The notes below the pieces were generated by a model. That model was not told the origin of the DNA. It worked only from the letters and a program-made list of their open reading frames with translations, and made no database searches. Position numbers and translations under genes: made by a program. Source: Sthenelais limicola (Eukaryota > Annelida > Polychaeta > Phyllodocida > Sigalionidae). From it: a DNA stretch of 64,000 nucleotides. The stretch's first letter is position 1. The number at the start of each line of letters is the position of its first letter. The DNA lies in contig OW804100.1 in the NCBI GenBank assembly GCA_942159475.1, forward strand, positions 10,414,646 to 10,478,645. The letters run 5' to 3'. Shown here in pieces: positions 8,413 through 22,000 of this stretch.

Positions 8413-11400
8413 CATTTGCCGTATACAAGATCGAGTGGTCTGATTTACGTGGGGAACGCAATCTCATAGTCTTTTTTGACCGTCCCTTGATGATAGTATT
8501 TCTTTGCTGATTTGTGTATCTACTTACAATGGTGCAGTGCAATGCTCAGGGAATCCATTCAGTTTCACCATCCTCATCTATTTACCAAAGAACTCCCTAC
8601 GCTACGTTATACCTGTGTATTTCCATTCAAGCTCTTAGTTTGCGAAGGTATAACCTTATAGGCATTATTTTTATGTGCGTCTAGCCATAATGAGATTTCT
8701 CCAATCATTTAACTACTTTGCAATTATTAGCTTGTAACTTTCCGGGAAGATCCTTCAAGATTTGACTGCGGTCGTGCATCTTGCTTCGTTCACCTCAGAT
8801 ACTTTCAAACGATTGTTAATTTAAACACCCACGCATAATGCTCTCTAATCAGGCAAAGTTAATTAAGAGTAAAACCATTGGCTAAATCTGTATATACTAT
8901 AATGCTAGAACACGACCAATCCTTGTGATTATCCTTATTGAGTGTCTTTGCACGTTATCTCAGTCTTATTGATTAGTCTAGAAAAACGAAAGAAATCTTG
9001 GATTTTCTAAACAGACATACACAGATCCTTGCACCGGACGTCTTACACTCTTGGTAAAAATGTATGTCGGACCATATTTCCAGCATGATTAATACCACGA
9101 TACGATACCACATTTTCCTTATATATCAGCCTTGAGGCAATAAAAAAGCAATACTACACTACCCCTCATGGAATTACTTAACTGGATACAGTCCTTGGCT
9201 CATAAGTTACCGCGTCTAGAGGCTACTTTCTTTAACGAGAACCTTTTGCTTACGACTACCTGATAACGTTAACTTGTTTTCCACACATCTTCGTCATGAG
9301 AGTTTTTCGCCTACTTTTCAAGTTTGGCAAGTAAACAAAGTGGATGGGAAGAACGACTACACAATATCTGCCATGTATCCGTGATTTACACGCAAACTGG
9401 GGAGACATGACTTAATCCTGCGTATGACCAAGAAAGGCAGTTCACTACACATTATGTCCGACCAATAACACCGCCCAATATAGGCTATCATTCTGGTGCT
9501 ATGTATAATTGCCTGGTAGAGAGTATTAGTAATTACAAAGCTCCTTTGGTAATAACTCATATCTAGCCAGACACCGAGGTGTTACAGATGCCTACATACA
9601 GAAGCCTTCATTCTTATTGGCTTCTAAGCAATACACTGTAATTACTAACCATCATAAGTATGCGTGTACGGGGTAACAGAAACATCATCGCACCTCCTAA
9701 GACAAGACAAGCGAAAACAAGTATCATCAACAAGACTTTCAGTTATTAATGAATTCAGTTTCAACATCTAAAGTCAGAAAATCCCTGGTTTATATGTATC
9801 GTGTATTTACAGGAGGTTGGGATAGAATGAGTTCAATGAAATGAGAAAGGGATGTTTTTATTTCATTTGCAGGATTAAAAAGGCATATAACACATGATGA
9901 CATGAAAATTATTTGAATTGTCAAAAGTCAAAACAATCCGATCAGACAGTTATAATCATAAACAATAATGTGCAATAATGTGCACATTGTATAAAGTACA
10001 TTTAACATTTCATAGACATTAAGCGGTAGATTTGTGCAATGCATTTTTTGTTTTGCATTTGGAATACTGGCAGATTGCTATTCCCAGACTATCATTTAAA
10101 ACATGTATATATATTCAAATCCCACTGAATTCGAGTTGTGGGAACGCTGAGTTGTTCTGACGACCCGCAGCTTATTGACAAGTAAAGGGATTTTCTCTAA
10201 TCCGGATCTATACGTCTGAATCTAGCGTCCCAATATTTTCGGGGCCCCAGAACACCATTTCCTTTGATCAAGGTAATCTGCAGATCATTGCCTGGAAATG
10301 TGTGTATGGTTGATGCAGTATTGCATAACTTGTGGTATTATGTATACATCGTTGTTAAATCTAGTCCTAACATAAAATGGTGTGTCTGTAGATTGTTGCT
10401 AATGCCCAAGATTCATGTACAGGGAAGTATATATTTTATATACTATGTACTATATATAAATGTCAAACTGTAGGAATTAATACACGCTCTTAACTTCTGA
10501 ATTGCCATATTCAAATATTATATTATTATATGTGCTATGAAAAAAATGATTTTTATAGGAGAAATATTTCATCACGTTGTACACTGTATTATTCTACCAA
10601 TTATGCCCGAAAATAGAAATGATGATATATATGCATGGAATATATGTTATGCACTTTTTACGTTGATGGCTGAACTGTCGGCAAATACCTAGTACTTTAT
10701 AACACAAGCAATGACAACGGCTTTCAGGAATGAGTTGGAGGGCAGGGGACTGTCATGTAGATATATTGTCATGTAAGATATAAGGTGGCTTCTGCAAGGA
10801 CCTCGGTCCAAACTCTAACTCTCCTAATAAAAGGCTTTCCTGGATCCTTCCTGAAGCCAGTCACTTAGTCAAGGTAAACCTCACGTCTCTATTTAGTTAT
10901 GAAAATAAATGTTTATTGTCAATGCCCCAACATTGAAGCCCTACTTAAGACCGTGGTTGTCTGGCCGACCATGAAGATATATTGCCCTAGATATATAGAG
11001 TCCAAACTATATGAATCACAACATTCTTCAAACCTAAATAGAGGAATTCTTTAAGCAGTCCGTGGTGATTAATATCAGAGTCAGTGAAAACTGTCCTGAG
11101 TGAGTGCGACTAGAAAGGAGGTATGCGCCACGTGTGAACAAGTGCTTCCGAAGCAGAGTAATGTTTAGCCAGATGAAAAGTTCTAACGATTCTGTGCCTT
11201 CGTTCTGTGGACGCAGTTCCCAAGTCGCGAATTGGAAGGGGATTTACCCAGGTATGTCGCTTTAGGAATGGTCACGTGCAACAGATGGTTTGTGTGTGGA
11301 GGACTATCGCCTACAAGGATGGCCTTAATGCCTCGAGTGCGCCGGCTCACTTAGTTCAATCCTACTGGCCTTAACTGTCGTCTGCTACAAGGGACTTGTG

Positions 11401-12531
11401 TTCGTGTGAAAGCGTCCTCCTGACGGGACATTTTCTGGCCAATGATGTATAGCAGTATACCCTTTCTGAAGAATCAACCACAAATAGTGCATCCCCAGCT
11501 CTCCTGGAGTAAATAAACCCGGGAAATTGCAAAATATCGTCTTCTTTCCTTATCAATGGGCAAGCTAATATATTTGTGAACAGACATGTATTTGTATAAT
11601 GGATTCGAATTGACTTCGGTCCTACACAATGTTCTTTCCCTTACACCAGCATTTTTGTTAGTGTAATACAGGATATTTCCAACGCATCTGCAAGTAGGAG
11701 TCATTGATCCAGACATACGTTATATGTGGGAGTGGGAAAAATAATATTCGTCTGCGTACGCTGAACCTTTCATGAAGGAGGCAATATCAAAGCTACTTGG
11801 AGAGATACTTGAGAAACTAGAGCTTTGGCAATCAGGGTGAGAGTTGGCTTCCTTCGCAGGCTCTATCCTTCGGGAAGTGGAGAGAGCATTGACTTTCTAT
11901 GAGTCCTCGGCTGGAAGCAGAGCTCACATGACCTTGAATGACCTCGTCTAGTGTCTGTCATCCCTCACCGAGTCCCTGACTGTACAACTTCTCTGAGCAT
12001 ATCCTTGACTTGCACCATCCATCTTTTCCCTGGCTCTTACTATTCACTGGCGCCTTCAAAAGTCCTTATGGGACACTGAGAGCAGGATTCTTGCCCAAAG
12101 TGCATGAATGAACAGGCATAACGTTTTAATGAAGCGGATGTGAAGTGCAATGACTCTCAGCAAGACTGCAGAATCACTGTGGGGTAGCACTTACGGGCAC
12201 AATTATTGTGTAGTCTTCTCCACTCAAAGAGTTTTAAACCCGAGACAAAGTTCCATTTCGTCAGAGTCCAATAATCTACTTGTGATCCCATGTATGACTT
12301 ATAAGGCCATAGTATATCGCCGTAGTATGTTGTACACTGTGCAATTGCTTATTATTGCTAGACTGTGTTAAGAAATGAGAAATTGTCATCCGTCTAATTT
12401 TAATAAACAATACCTCTCACAATTGGAACGAGCCTATATATAGGGATATGAGCATAAGAATTAAACAGACATAAAACTACACATCTCCGCTTATTTTAGG
12501 AGTGTGTATCTGTTATTGACCAAAGAAAACA
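8413..12531. other. No supported feature
   Basis: Featureless AT-rich DNA downstream of the Ngaro-like element. Short frames such as 11474-11716 (minus) and 10264-10473 (plus) have no recognisable motif. TA-rich runs occur around 10410-10460. Confidence 0.5.
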
Positions 12532-12613
12532 GGGTCTGACCCTAGTCAGTAAATGTTTAATGGATGGCACATGCCACTGTTTACTCCTGAATAAAGAAAT
12601 TTTCAAAAAAAAA
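12532..12613 (+). other. Possible retroposed 3' end (AATAAA plus A9)
   Basis: An AATAAA hexamer at 12590-12595 is followed 9 bases later by a run of nine A residues (12605-12613), the arrangement left by reverse-transcribed mRNA ends. An AGGGTC-T-GACCCT dyad lies at 12532-12544. No coding remnant is recognisable upstream, so this may be chance. Confidence 0.25.
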
Positions 12614-15600
12614 TGTCATTATGACCTATGCTAATGTGTGTACATTACATGATCATGCCTTAGGGTAGAATGGTAAAAGATCTTATCCCAAGATTAACTA
12701 GACTGTAATGGTGGAGGAGGCTATCCTGTACCTAAGTACCAATGGATATTTCCTTTGGCGCCAGGAGCTACCGCCTTAAAATAAATCCCTGCAGTACTAT
12801 CTAAGGATAGCCGAGACCAATTTCCTGTTTATCCTAGGGATTTCCAGCAATACACACTTAATACATTTAATTTTCCAGCAGCAAAGTGGGAGATCGAAAA
12901 GAAGAACTTGCTTTAATTGAGCAATGCTGTTCATAACCCAATCATTTAAAAAATGAAAGAAAGAGATGGAGTTAATTTTAATTGCCCACTGGAATTTAAT
13001 AGGTCTTCATTTATGGGACGGATCCGTGTGAAAGTACCTTTGCAATAACGGGTATTATTCCAGGTAATCATGGAAATAAAGGCCAATATAATTGGTTTCT
13101 GGGAGATCCCTTGATGAGAGAGATCCCCTTTTCCAAGCCTAATTATTATCAGTAGTCAATCCAGTGATATGGTCATGTGTGTTAAAGGAACTCGAATAGC
13201 GAATAATAAATAGCATTTATGATATTTACTAAAACCAGTGCAGGATAAGAAATAAAATATATATCATGGAGGGAAAAGACACTAATTTTATATATGCATG
13301 GAATAAATGGCAATATTTGTTTCCTTTATTCCAAAGTTTAAGGCGTATCCATCCCTAATTCTACGTATCATACAATGAAAGCACAGGGGAATATATTTCA
13401 CAAGATGGAACTGTAGATCACATATTGCGAAAGGTTAGAACCCCACACGTGGCTTCCCGTCCCTTTCCATGCATCCACACACATTCATCTCAAGTGAATT
13501 GTTGGGTGGCTAAAATATCTTCCGACGTTCTGACATAGAAACAATTAATATTGCCTATTTCCTCAAAGTCTCTGTCTTCATTTCTTCTGCACATGTTCTT
13601 TCATGCCCCCATCAGTTATCGCCAGGGAAACTCCCAAATACCAGGTCCAATTACCCGGTAAGAACACTGCTTCGTAAAGTTAAAGTTGTCTATCTACTCC
13701 ACTTCCTATTGATGATAGTAGCTTGTATTTGAAACCGTTCTGTATTCTGACCGCAGAAGGGAATTTTGTTTTAGTGTTTATCAATACAAGTCAGCCTGTA
13801 AGCAGATGAAAAAGACTAAGGTTTAGAAGGAGGACACTATTTGCCTCTGGTGTTCCTCAAAACTGTATTCAGGCCCTATATGTTCATGTGTGAGAGGTGC
13901 GATAACGGGTTTGCGATAACCCAATCTTATAGCCTGTGTTGTATGTGCTTTCGATTTTCTGTTCCCACGCCACCTCGTTTATCGAATGTGTTTCGTGTAT
14001 ACATACAACACAATCACATGTCTACTTTATTTAATCATACATTGAATATCGTGTTGATGTATGGAAGAGGTTGCAATATTTGTGAAAGCCAGTACTATTC
14101 GCTAAGAGCTGGGCCTTGAAAATATTAAGATCCCTTCTATGCAGATGATGTCTGTTATGTAAATAAATGCCATTTTCTATCCGGCTTTGTTTAATTTGCA
14201 ACAGATTTTAAAATCGGCCTCCTTCAAACGAGATAATGAATCCCTTAAAACTTCCTATCTATGGTGTTAAACTCGAGCCTGTGTTTAATCATCATCCACT
14301 CGTTTACCCTGTTGCAATAAACTAGCATTAAAGGCCAATGCGTTGTTTATGGCCAGCAAAGTGTTGAACATGCAACATGAAGAACAATCTTCTCTGTTCA
14401 CGCATTTTTTCCGAAAGAAACGAGGGAGGAGCTATGGATTCTGTGCATGCAATATAGAAATATCCTCACCCAGAGCTCTTTGGTGTCTCTTGATATACAA
14501 ATAAGGGATATATTCTAAAGGTCTAAAACACATCTATTATCGGAATATTTTACTTTAAAACACCGGCACCCACTCATCCCAGAGTGAGGAATAACTAGAT
14601 ATTGTCGTGGGATTTCGGTGAGTGAAATGCTAGGAGCAAATGAAAATAATAAGAGAATTTGATTTGAAAGGATTGGCGCTACAAATCTCGTGGAGCTATC
14701 TTCGTAATTACACTATAAAGGTTACGGCTATCTAACTTATAAAGGGGCTTTTTCCATGCCCTGGAAATGGGAAACCATTACCCATAGGTCAGCAGCAGTA
14801 TGTAAAACTTATGAAAACTTTATTAATTGCTGACATCAAGACGAATCATTTCCTTAACAATGGGTCGTATTACTCTGTATTTCTCCTCTTACTTTCACAC
14901 ATGAGGAAGTTGGGGGTTTCACTCCCGCCAGTATTTTAGCTGGCTGCAAAAATGGGAGATTGTAACTTTGAATACTAAGAGCTGAATAAGCTAATTGACC
15001 TTAGGTATCGTTCGTGTCAATGATACCTTTTATCAGCAAACGCCCTCATCAGGCGGAGTGATCTGCAGGGATTACCATTATTTACCATCTATGTGTCGGT
15101 CAAAATAAAATTCATGTTTTCATGAAGGTCAACATTGCTTAATATTTAATATTGGTTTTATTTAAATAAACTAGAATATAATATTGAATGGGGCAAGCCA
15201 AATTGTTGGAACCGCCTGCATGATGATATAGTCCTATACTAGATGCGAGCACCATGCTACAACATTCTATTTAGGAAAAGGTGCATGCCTGAGACAATAT
15301 GCAGAGCAACTTGGGACATGCCAGAGAAAATATTCCCCGATATTTCAGGCTTCCTTTTAATCTGCAACGGTTAGTACAGCTCTCTTCAGGTTTGCGACGG
15401 CTGTGGCAAATGTACCACCAAAACCTATCGCTAAATGCAGTGATAATCGATCATCATAACGAGCTGATTATTTTCTATAGACAATCGCCTGTGGGTGACC
15501 ACTTCTACTATTTAATTCCTTTCCCAGAGTATCAGTCATTTACTTTCCAACCTGGAATCTATACATACCGCTTCCTTGCAGCTTGCGTGACAATGGTCCC

Positions 15601-17846
15601 TGACGCTGAGGGATTTACATGATTTCTCACGACAGAATGGCGCGGTCTTTCCAGATATCTCTTGGGATTGACACAAATGTTATGGGACCTGCTTGGGAAT
15701 CCTTCCACCCGGTACGTTCTCCGGACTGTGGTGAAAATACGAGATGAGTTAAAAGGTCGACCTGTGGACTGGTCCCTCTCCCTAATAGATACATACATCC
15801 ATGTTTCAGAGAGTACGTTCCGTGCATTTTCTTCCAATCTCAACACGTAAATGGCTAAACAAGCAGCTGCCTTTTGTCACGGTAGATTGATAGGCGTGAT
15901 TTACGAAATTGCTTTGTGTAGCCTGAAAGGATATAAACCTTATATCCCAGTATGCATGTATGTGTGTGTCTCACGCCTAGATGGTTACAATCATACATTT
16001 CTTCATAATGCGCATTCCTATGGGAATCTATTCAATTTCAGGCACTTTGTCAAAGTTTGAAAGTTTGATTAAAAGCAGAAATAGGGCGTGTAGTATTGCT
16101 TTGTGCGAACATCCTTTTCCAAATGACTTGGGTGCTTTTTAGAAATCGACGTGCATTAACCCATTGGCCAAGGATCTGTAACCCAATTATCCAAATTTCC
16201 TCCTGCACCCTCTCTCACACCGCCTCATCCATCTCTTTCACTTCCTAAAGCAAACCTGAGTCTGAGGTTGCTTGTCTCCAGCGGAGATATAGGCAAATGC
16301 GAAGTTGCATGACCACACACCGAACCTGTTTGTTTACAAACCCAGGGAAGAACGGACATAAAGTACAAGGACGTTGGACGAGGATTGTCGGGTGGTCTTA
16401 TAGTCAACATGGATAGGCAAATATCCCGATGTTGAAGCACATCAACCCAACCCTTTTCCAATCACAATAGCCCTTCCTAAATAGAATGTTCTAGCATGTT
16501 GCTGGCATCTAGTAGGACTATATCATCAGGCGGTTGCAATAATATGGCTTCAGCGAAAGGCAAAGTGGCTTCTATGTGGCTTCACTTAATATTGATCAGG
16601 GTAGCTCTTCTTCTTCTGAGCTGTGGTTGCCCTCTTGACCTGAAATTCAATACGTCTCTTCGTGTCCGTTCAGACTTCTAGGTTTGTGGGTTTAATATCC
16701 GGAGATATTTAAAAGATTCCTTTCACTGACAATGGTGGCAGTAAATTCCAGCAAGCATGTGCACATAAATAGATTTAGTAGATGAGTTATATCTAATGAA
16801 GTGGGTATTTTTAAATACATACATGTACATTACAATTTAGATCCACATAACGAGAAGAACATCACTTCAGATGATTCCATATCTTCGCGAATAAAATATT
16901 TAAATAAAGATCGATGACTTGAAATTTCATATTGCTTATCTGGAGGCAATGCCTGCTTCCTACATTTATTCATCTTTAGTAATAAGAACCACTATGATTA
17001 TTTGTATTTAACATAGAATTTACCACACATTACGCATTTCAATTTCCTTATCAGGCTTGAGACAGTCGGTCACTATATTAGGGGAAAATGTATGAAATTC
17101 TGATTCTGAAGTACTGATCAGGATAATACCTAATTAGGTCTATAACCAGAATATAATTAAACTGACTTCCTTCACTAACTCTATTTGAAGTACCGGGAAA
17201 ACTCTGCCTCTGAACGCCCCCGTATCTGCCATATACAGAGTTCGTAGCAGATTGTTTCGAGCAAAGACATAACATCTTTGTAGGGACCTTCACTGCGCTA
17301 GTCCATACGATAGTCAGTATTCGCATGATTGATGCTCACAATGACAAGGTTGATCAGAAAAATAAACAATCAATGAATTGATATCTGCACTATTGTACTT
17401 GGAGATGTTCATTATCATTTAAAAGAATTACATTCTGGCATTTAAGATACCCATTGGTTATTGACGATTTCTGTAAGTTCTGTAATTTTGCTGATTTAGA
17501 CATAATCAACTTAAGACGCAAGGACTAAAGAAATATAGTGGAGAATTTATTTTTGTCAGGTGGCCTGCTTTTATGTAGTTGTGATTGATATCTGTATGTA
17601 CCCCCATCCGTAACAATTTGTATATTTTTATTCATTCGGTTAGGAACTCCCTCTGGTGGTTAAACTCCCATTTACAATATTAAGCCATATCAGGGATTTT
17701 TAGATTTAGCAATTAAAATAATTATATTCCTTAATATCCATATAAAGAGTATGTAAGATGATGATGTTATACATATGTCAATGTATGTTTTAACAAACCC
17801 ACGAAACATATTCGCGTTCCAATTTAATTGGACGCACATGTTAAGC
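12614..17846. other. No supported feature
   Basis: AT-rich DNA without recognised genes. The longest frame, 15299-15622 (plus, 107 codons), begins with ATG, but its product matches no family I know and it is overlapped by antisense frames of similar length. I do not call it a gene. A small dyad, AGGTATC/GATACCT, lies at about 15003-15027. Confidence 0.45.
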
Positions 17847-17896
17847 TATTTTTAAGGCATTATTAGAATTTCACTCTCACTGAGTACTGACATTCT
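17847..17896 (+). repeat. Dispersed direct repeat, copy 1
   Basis: About 50 bp around TTAGAATTTCACT and GAGTACTGACATTCTT recur with changes at 18615-18665, about 770 bp away in the same orientation. This is probably part of an old interspersed repeat. Confidence 0.5.
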
Positions 17897-18567
17897 TCCC
17901 AACATGACATGAAATTCATGTGTCTGTTTTATTAATGGAAGTTTTTCGAAATGAATGGGTTGGCCGGGAATTAATAATACCCACCATCGATCCTTGTTGA
18001 AGTTAAACATCTACTTAGAACTATCTTGGTTCTTTTTCATTTAAGGCCTCCGTAACTGCATAAAGGTTTTGTTTTCGAGACTTATATTGAGTAGTTCCTT
18101 AATATAAAGTTAATGTACACGTTACCCGCGATGTTAACTCAATAGTCGGTGTGGGGGTGACGTAGCTACACCTTCCAACACGTACGGCTGGTGAATGACT
18201 TGCAACAATCATCCCTGCCTTTTTACAGGGCAATGTTTACACCCGTTTCCCGCTTTTTCTCCCTTTTTTAGTATTTAGAACATTTATACAATGTATCAAC
18301 AAGAACAATCATGTTTACAAAGAGTCAAGTAACAAGTACAAGTTCAAGTTTGTATACAGAGCTGTTATCAAGATATAGGGTCACGGGTAAGAAATTCAGT
18401 TGGGAGTTACCATGGTATTGCATTGTCTAAGATCTTTGGTCTAACTACCAACTAGTGAGGCATGAACTATCTACTATGTTGTTAAATCATTTCCTACCAA
18501 TTATACACATGTCATTGTACTCTGCAAGAATAGATTGTATATTGACATATTATTTTGTGTATCGATT

Positions 18568-18598
18568 AATAAACGTTTCTAAAAAAAAATAAAAAAAA
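18568..18598 (+). other. AATAAA followed by A-rich tail; likely retroposed 3' end
   Basis: AATAAA (18568-18573) is followed 7 bases later by A9-T-A8 (18581-18598). This is the usual signature of a poly(A) tail inserted by LINE machinery. No coding sequence is recognised just upstream. Confidence 0.4.
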
Positions 18599-18614
18599 TA
18601 AGTATGGTATTGTT

Positions 18615-18665
18615 AATTTTTAAGCCATTGTTAGAATTTCACTGGCACTAAGTACTGACCTTCTT
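18615..18665 (+). repeat. Dispersed direct repeat, copy 2
   Basis: Diverged second copy of the 17847-17896 sequence (TTAGAATTTCACT then AAGTACTGACCTTCTT). It sits between an A-rich tail and a LINE end, so this small interval has collected several insertions. Confidence 0.5.
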
Positions 18666-18701
18666 TGCCTGCTTTCCTTTGTTATCAGTCGTGTTCACAT
18701 A

Positions 18702-19000
18702 TATTCAATTCAATTCAATTCAATTCATAGATTCTTTTATTGAAGCTGGTATTACAATATTAGGTGATTCGACGTCTGGTTAAATAGAAACTATTCAGCC
18801 AGTTCTTCCGGCGAGTGCCTAGAACCTTGATTGCTTTTGTTACAATATAACATGAACTATGGATAATATTGCCATGGTAATATATATTGGCTGAAGGTGC
18901 CTTTCTATACAGGATATCCCAATAAAAATTCACTTTAAAATATTTCTCCAAATAATCCTAGCCTAGATTTTCTATTCGCACTGGGATACAATTCCACAAA
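18702..19000 (-). pseudogene. LINE 3' end relic (CR1/Jockey-like reverse transcriptase C-terminus)
   Basis: On the minus strand one frame reads LWNCIPVRIENLG, a stop, then DYLEKYFKVNFYWDIL (about 18999-18910). The LWN-IP followed by a basic/hydrophobic FK segment is the usual last part of CR1/Jockey-group reverse transcriptase frames. The sense strand then runs out into an AATTG-type pentamer tail (plus strand 18704-18727), a typical short-repeat terminus of these elements. The copy is 5'-truncated and carries stops. The exact clade is uncertain. Confidence 0.55.
18704..18727. repeat. (AATTC)n microsatellite, LINE tail
   Basis: About five units of the pentamer CAATT/AATTC. On the minus strand it lies at the 3' end of the LINE relic and is most simply its tail. 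Confidence 0.8.
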
Positions 19001-19035
19001 CGTCAACCAATCAATTTATGTATACCGACATTCCA

Positions 19036-22000
19036 GGCACCCCACCCCTATAATTCCCCACATGTCTCTTCTTTGTATACTTTATCTTCCCCTGTTTAGG
19101 GTCTACTATATGCATCAACATTGTGAGTATCTTAGTTTATTGTGTACTCATTTGATTATAGGTTTGTCATTTCATATTCGTTTCAGTTGTTTCAGGACCT
19201 AACTACCTTATTTCATCTGATTTACAAGAAGTATCCTTCTACGGTGGGTTGGTGCCCAAATGCTAACTCAATGGTGAGTTTGAATTGGCAACTTCTAATA
19301 TTAATAACTCAGTGCTATGGATCATAATGACAGAATTGAGAAAAGAGACTTTTGGTTAGTTTAAAGCTGTGAATGCTGCTTTAGGCATCTAACTGTGGGG
19401 TTGTAAACCCATCGACTACAAAACAACACCAGCACTGTTAGGTGTCCCTAATCTAGGAAATGAATCGCAGTAGGTTGGTATTTTGACGTTTTCAACACCA
19501 ACATTCGTTTCCAATTATAAAATAGTGCTGGCTTCTAGTATTCCCATATATTTCGTTCGCTACACTGTACTGCGTTGTCCATTAGGGAATAAAGCCCAGA
19601 TAGTTTTAAGTAACAGGTTTATCCAAAATAGCTAAGAATACCAACATTAAAATCGGTATAACGACAGATAAATCTAGAATACCCAACACAAATCTTTATG
19701 AATATCTTTTGTTAAAACAACAGGCTCCTGGGGCCTGTTATACAAGCTAAGGAAGGATACTCTTGTGATTTATCACCTCCATCCTGACATATAATTCAGC
19801 TTATATAGTGTTAAGGAGCTCTATGTAGATGAAATTAGATGAGATGTGATAGATGTGATGCATATTGAAAAGGATGATGCTTCTACGCCATAGTCAGCCA
19901 GACTAACAAAATAAACAGATAGATATGTGTATACAACCACATGGATGAGTTCGGACATTTTATACATAAACTGTATTTTTGTTCGTTCAGAAGCAGATTG
20001 TCATGTGACTTGTCCAATCAAAATATGGGGATATAATCAAAGGCAATAGATATATATACTCCGATCCACAATTTATCTCAGCTGCTTCACGCGATTTCCT
20101 CAAAGAGTCTGTTTCATAATTTAAACATCAGAGGATCCTCCTCAAGCCTTAAGTCTGATGGCATGCTGTTTCACAAAAGAACATAAACATAAAGAAATGA
20201 GTTCTGGTATAATTTATATTGAGGATCATAATTCATATTGCAATCGGGGGAAACTGTGTTTCCCGTGGTCAAAACCAAGATAGAAGTCGGTCCTTATAGT
20301 GTCGGCGTTGAAACGTCTAACTACTTTAATTCATTTCTTCATACTTCCCATATATATCACTTTTACTGCAGTAAATTCTTATATTTAGGGCAAAATCCGG
20401 ATGTGGTAAGAAGGAGGTTGACGGAAGCGGATGCAATGGTATGGGTCTGGACTGGATTTATCCCATCTCCGCATATATAATGAAGTAGTCGCTCATTAAA
20501 GCCATAATAATTAATGGTACTTAGTCGCCAGGACTAGACCTGGATACTTGGACACAGCCAAACATGAATAGTGACAGAACGTTTGGAAGCTTGTACTTGA
20601 GGGAAACAAGGCCTGCTGGTCGAGGAATATTGAGAATGCCCACAGCTGTGTTGGCCAATAGAAGTCAATAACCGTTATTCAAACTACGTCATTATGGACT
20701 GGACATATAGAGATTTGGCCTCCTATATAAACTATCACGTCTGGCTCGATTGGTCGGTGATTGCTTGCTGTCGTACCTGAGTACGTTGGGTAAAACAACC
20801 AATCTGAATAACATTGTATTATGCTATCTTGCCGATCCCATTTCGAATTGAAAAGACGACCTTATTCGTCCGGATGCCGACTGGTAAATCTTTTCACTGT
20901 GAAATCTGCAAAACTAATTTACCTTCTCTGCATTTCAATGCTTCTCAGATCAATCAGTATGTTCAACATGGAGTTTTGCAATAAGTCACTGTGGTAGGAG
21001 TTGTCTTAATCGCACTTTCAGCTAAGCCTTTGCTTAACAAGTCGAGCCTCCGTTTTTCCTCGAATATCTGTATTCTGATCCATGTTTCACATCTCGTTTT
21101 CCGCCTGAAAATGGACCCAAAATATCTAATTAACCACCGCCGAGCAGCGTGGACGGACAGAGTTGAATGGGTCGATTCAAAAGCCCTCTGGTTTAATCCG
21201 TACACCCACCAATATCACATTTGATATTGAAGTCACGCGGCTAGCCAGCCACAATGAAGCTTACTGGCAGAATTGTTTGGCATCTTTCCCAAGGCTAGTT
21301 ATGTCAAATGTCGAATCAAGCACACATCTAAGACTTCTTGAATCAAGAATGAGATTTATCTGAGACTCTGCATATTAAATATTGACCGGATTAGATAGTC
21401 AACTTGTCTCTCCAACACCGAGGCAGCGTGATGATTTATACTGGTGCCATATCCTGCAGCATTCCTAAGAGCCCAAATTGGAAATATAATGACTAGAATA
21501 GAAATTTACGGATTTCTGGCGTTAGAGGATCTGTTTTAATCCCCACTGATGAATTCTATATTGTGACAGATTCGAATGATGTGAAATACTGCTGTTTGAA
21601 ACCTCCCCTTGCACTTTGGGTGTTAATATAACATTAATTAAAATCTAAATTTCAAAACAAAGTCAGAATTACGTAATTCGTTGACTTGGATTCATTGTCC
21701 GAAGAATTCTCTAAAAATATCAACTTTAAATTCATAGATAGCCACACCGTGGCTTTATCATATTAGGATCCCATGGTACAGCACTGAAGACGGTCCTTAA
21801 AATGGGGAATGGTATCAAGAGTGGCCGAGGAACGCTTAATCATCTGGTTCTATAATCATTTCATAATTCATTAGAATTAGATTTGAATTGTTTCATTTTG
21901 AAGACTCAGTTTTCCATTATCTGAATCGTCTCAGAGATTTAGTCTGTGAGTGGTTTATATGAATACTAAAATATCAATTAAACGGCAGAGTAACTAGGAC

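Noticed and set aside
15299..15622. 107-codon plus-strand frame
   Set aside because: No recognisable domain, overlapping antisense frames of similar length, no clear splice or poly(A) context. Within chance for 64 kb.
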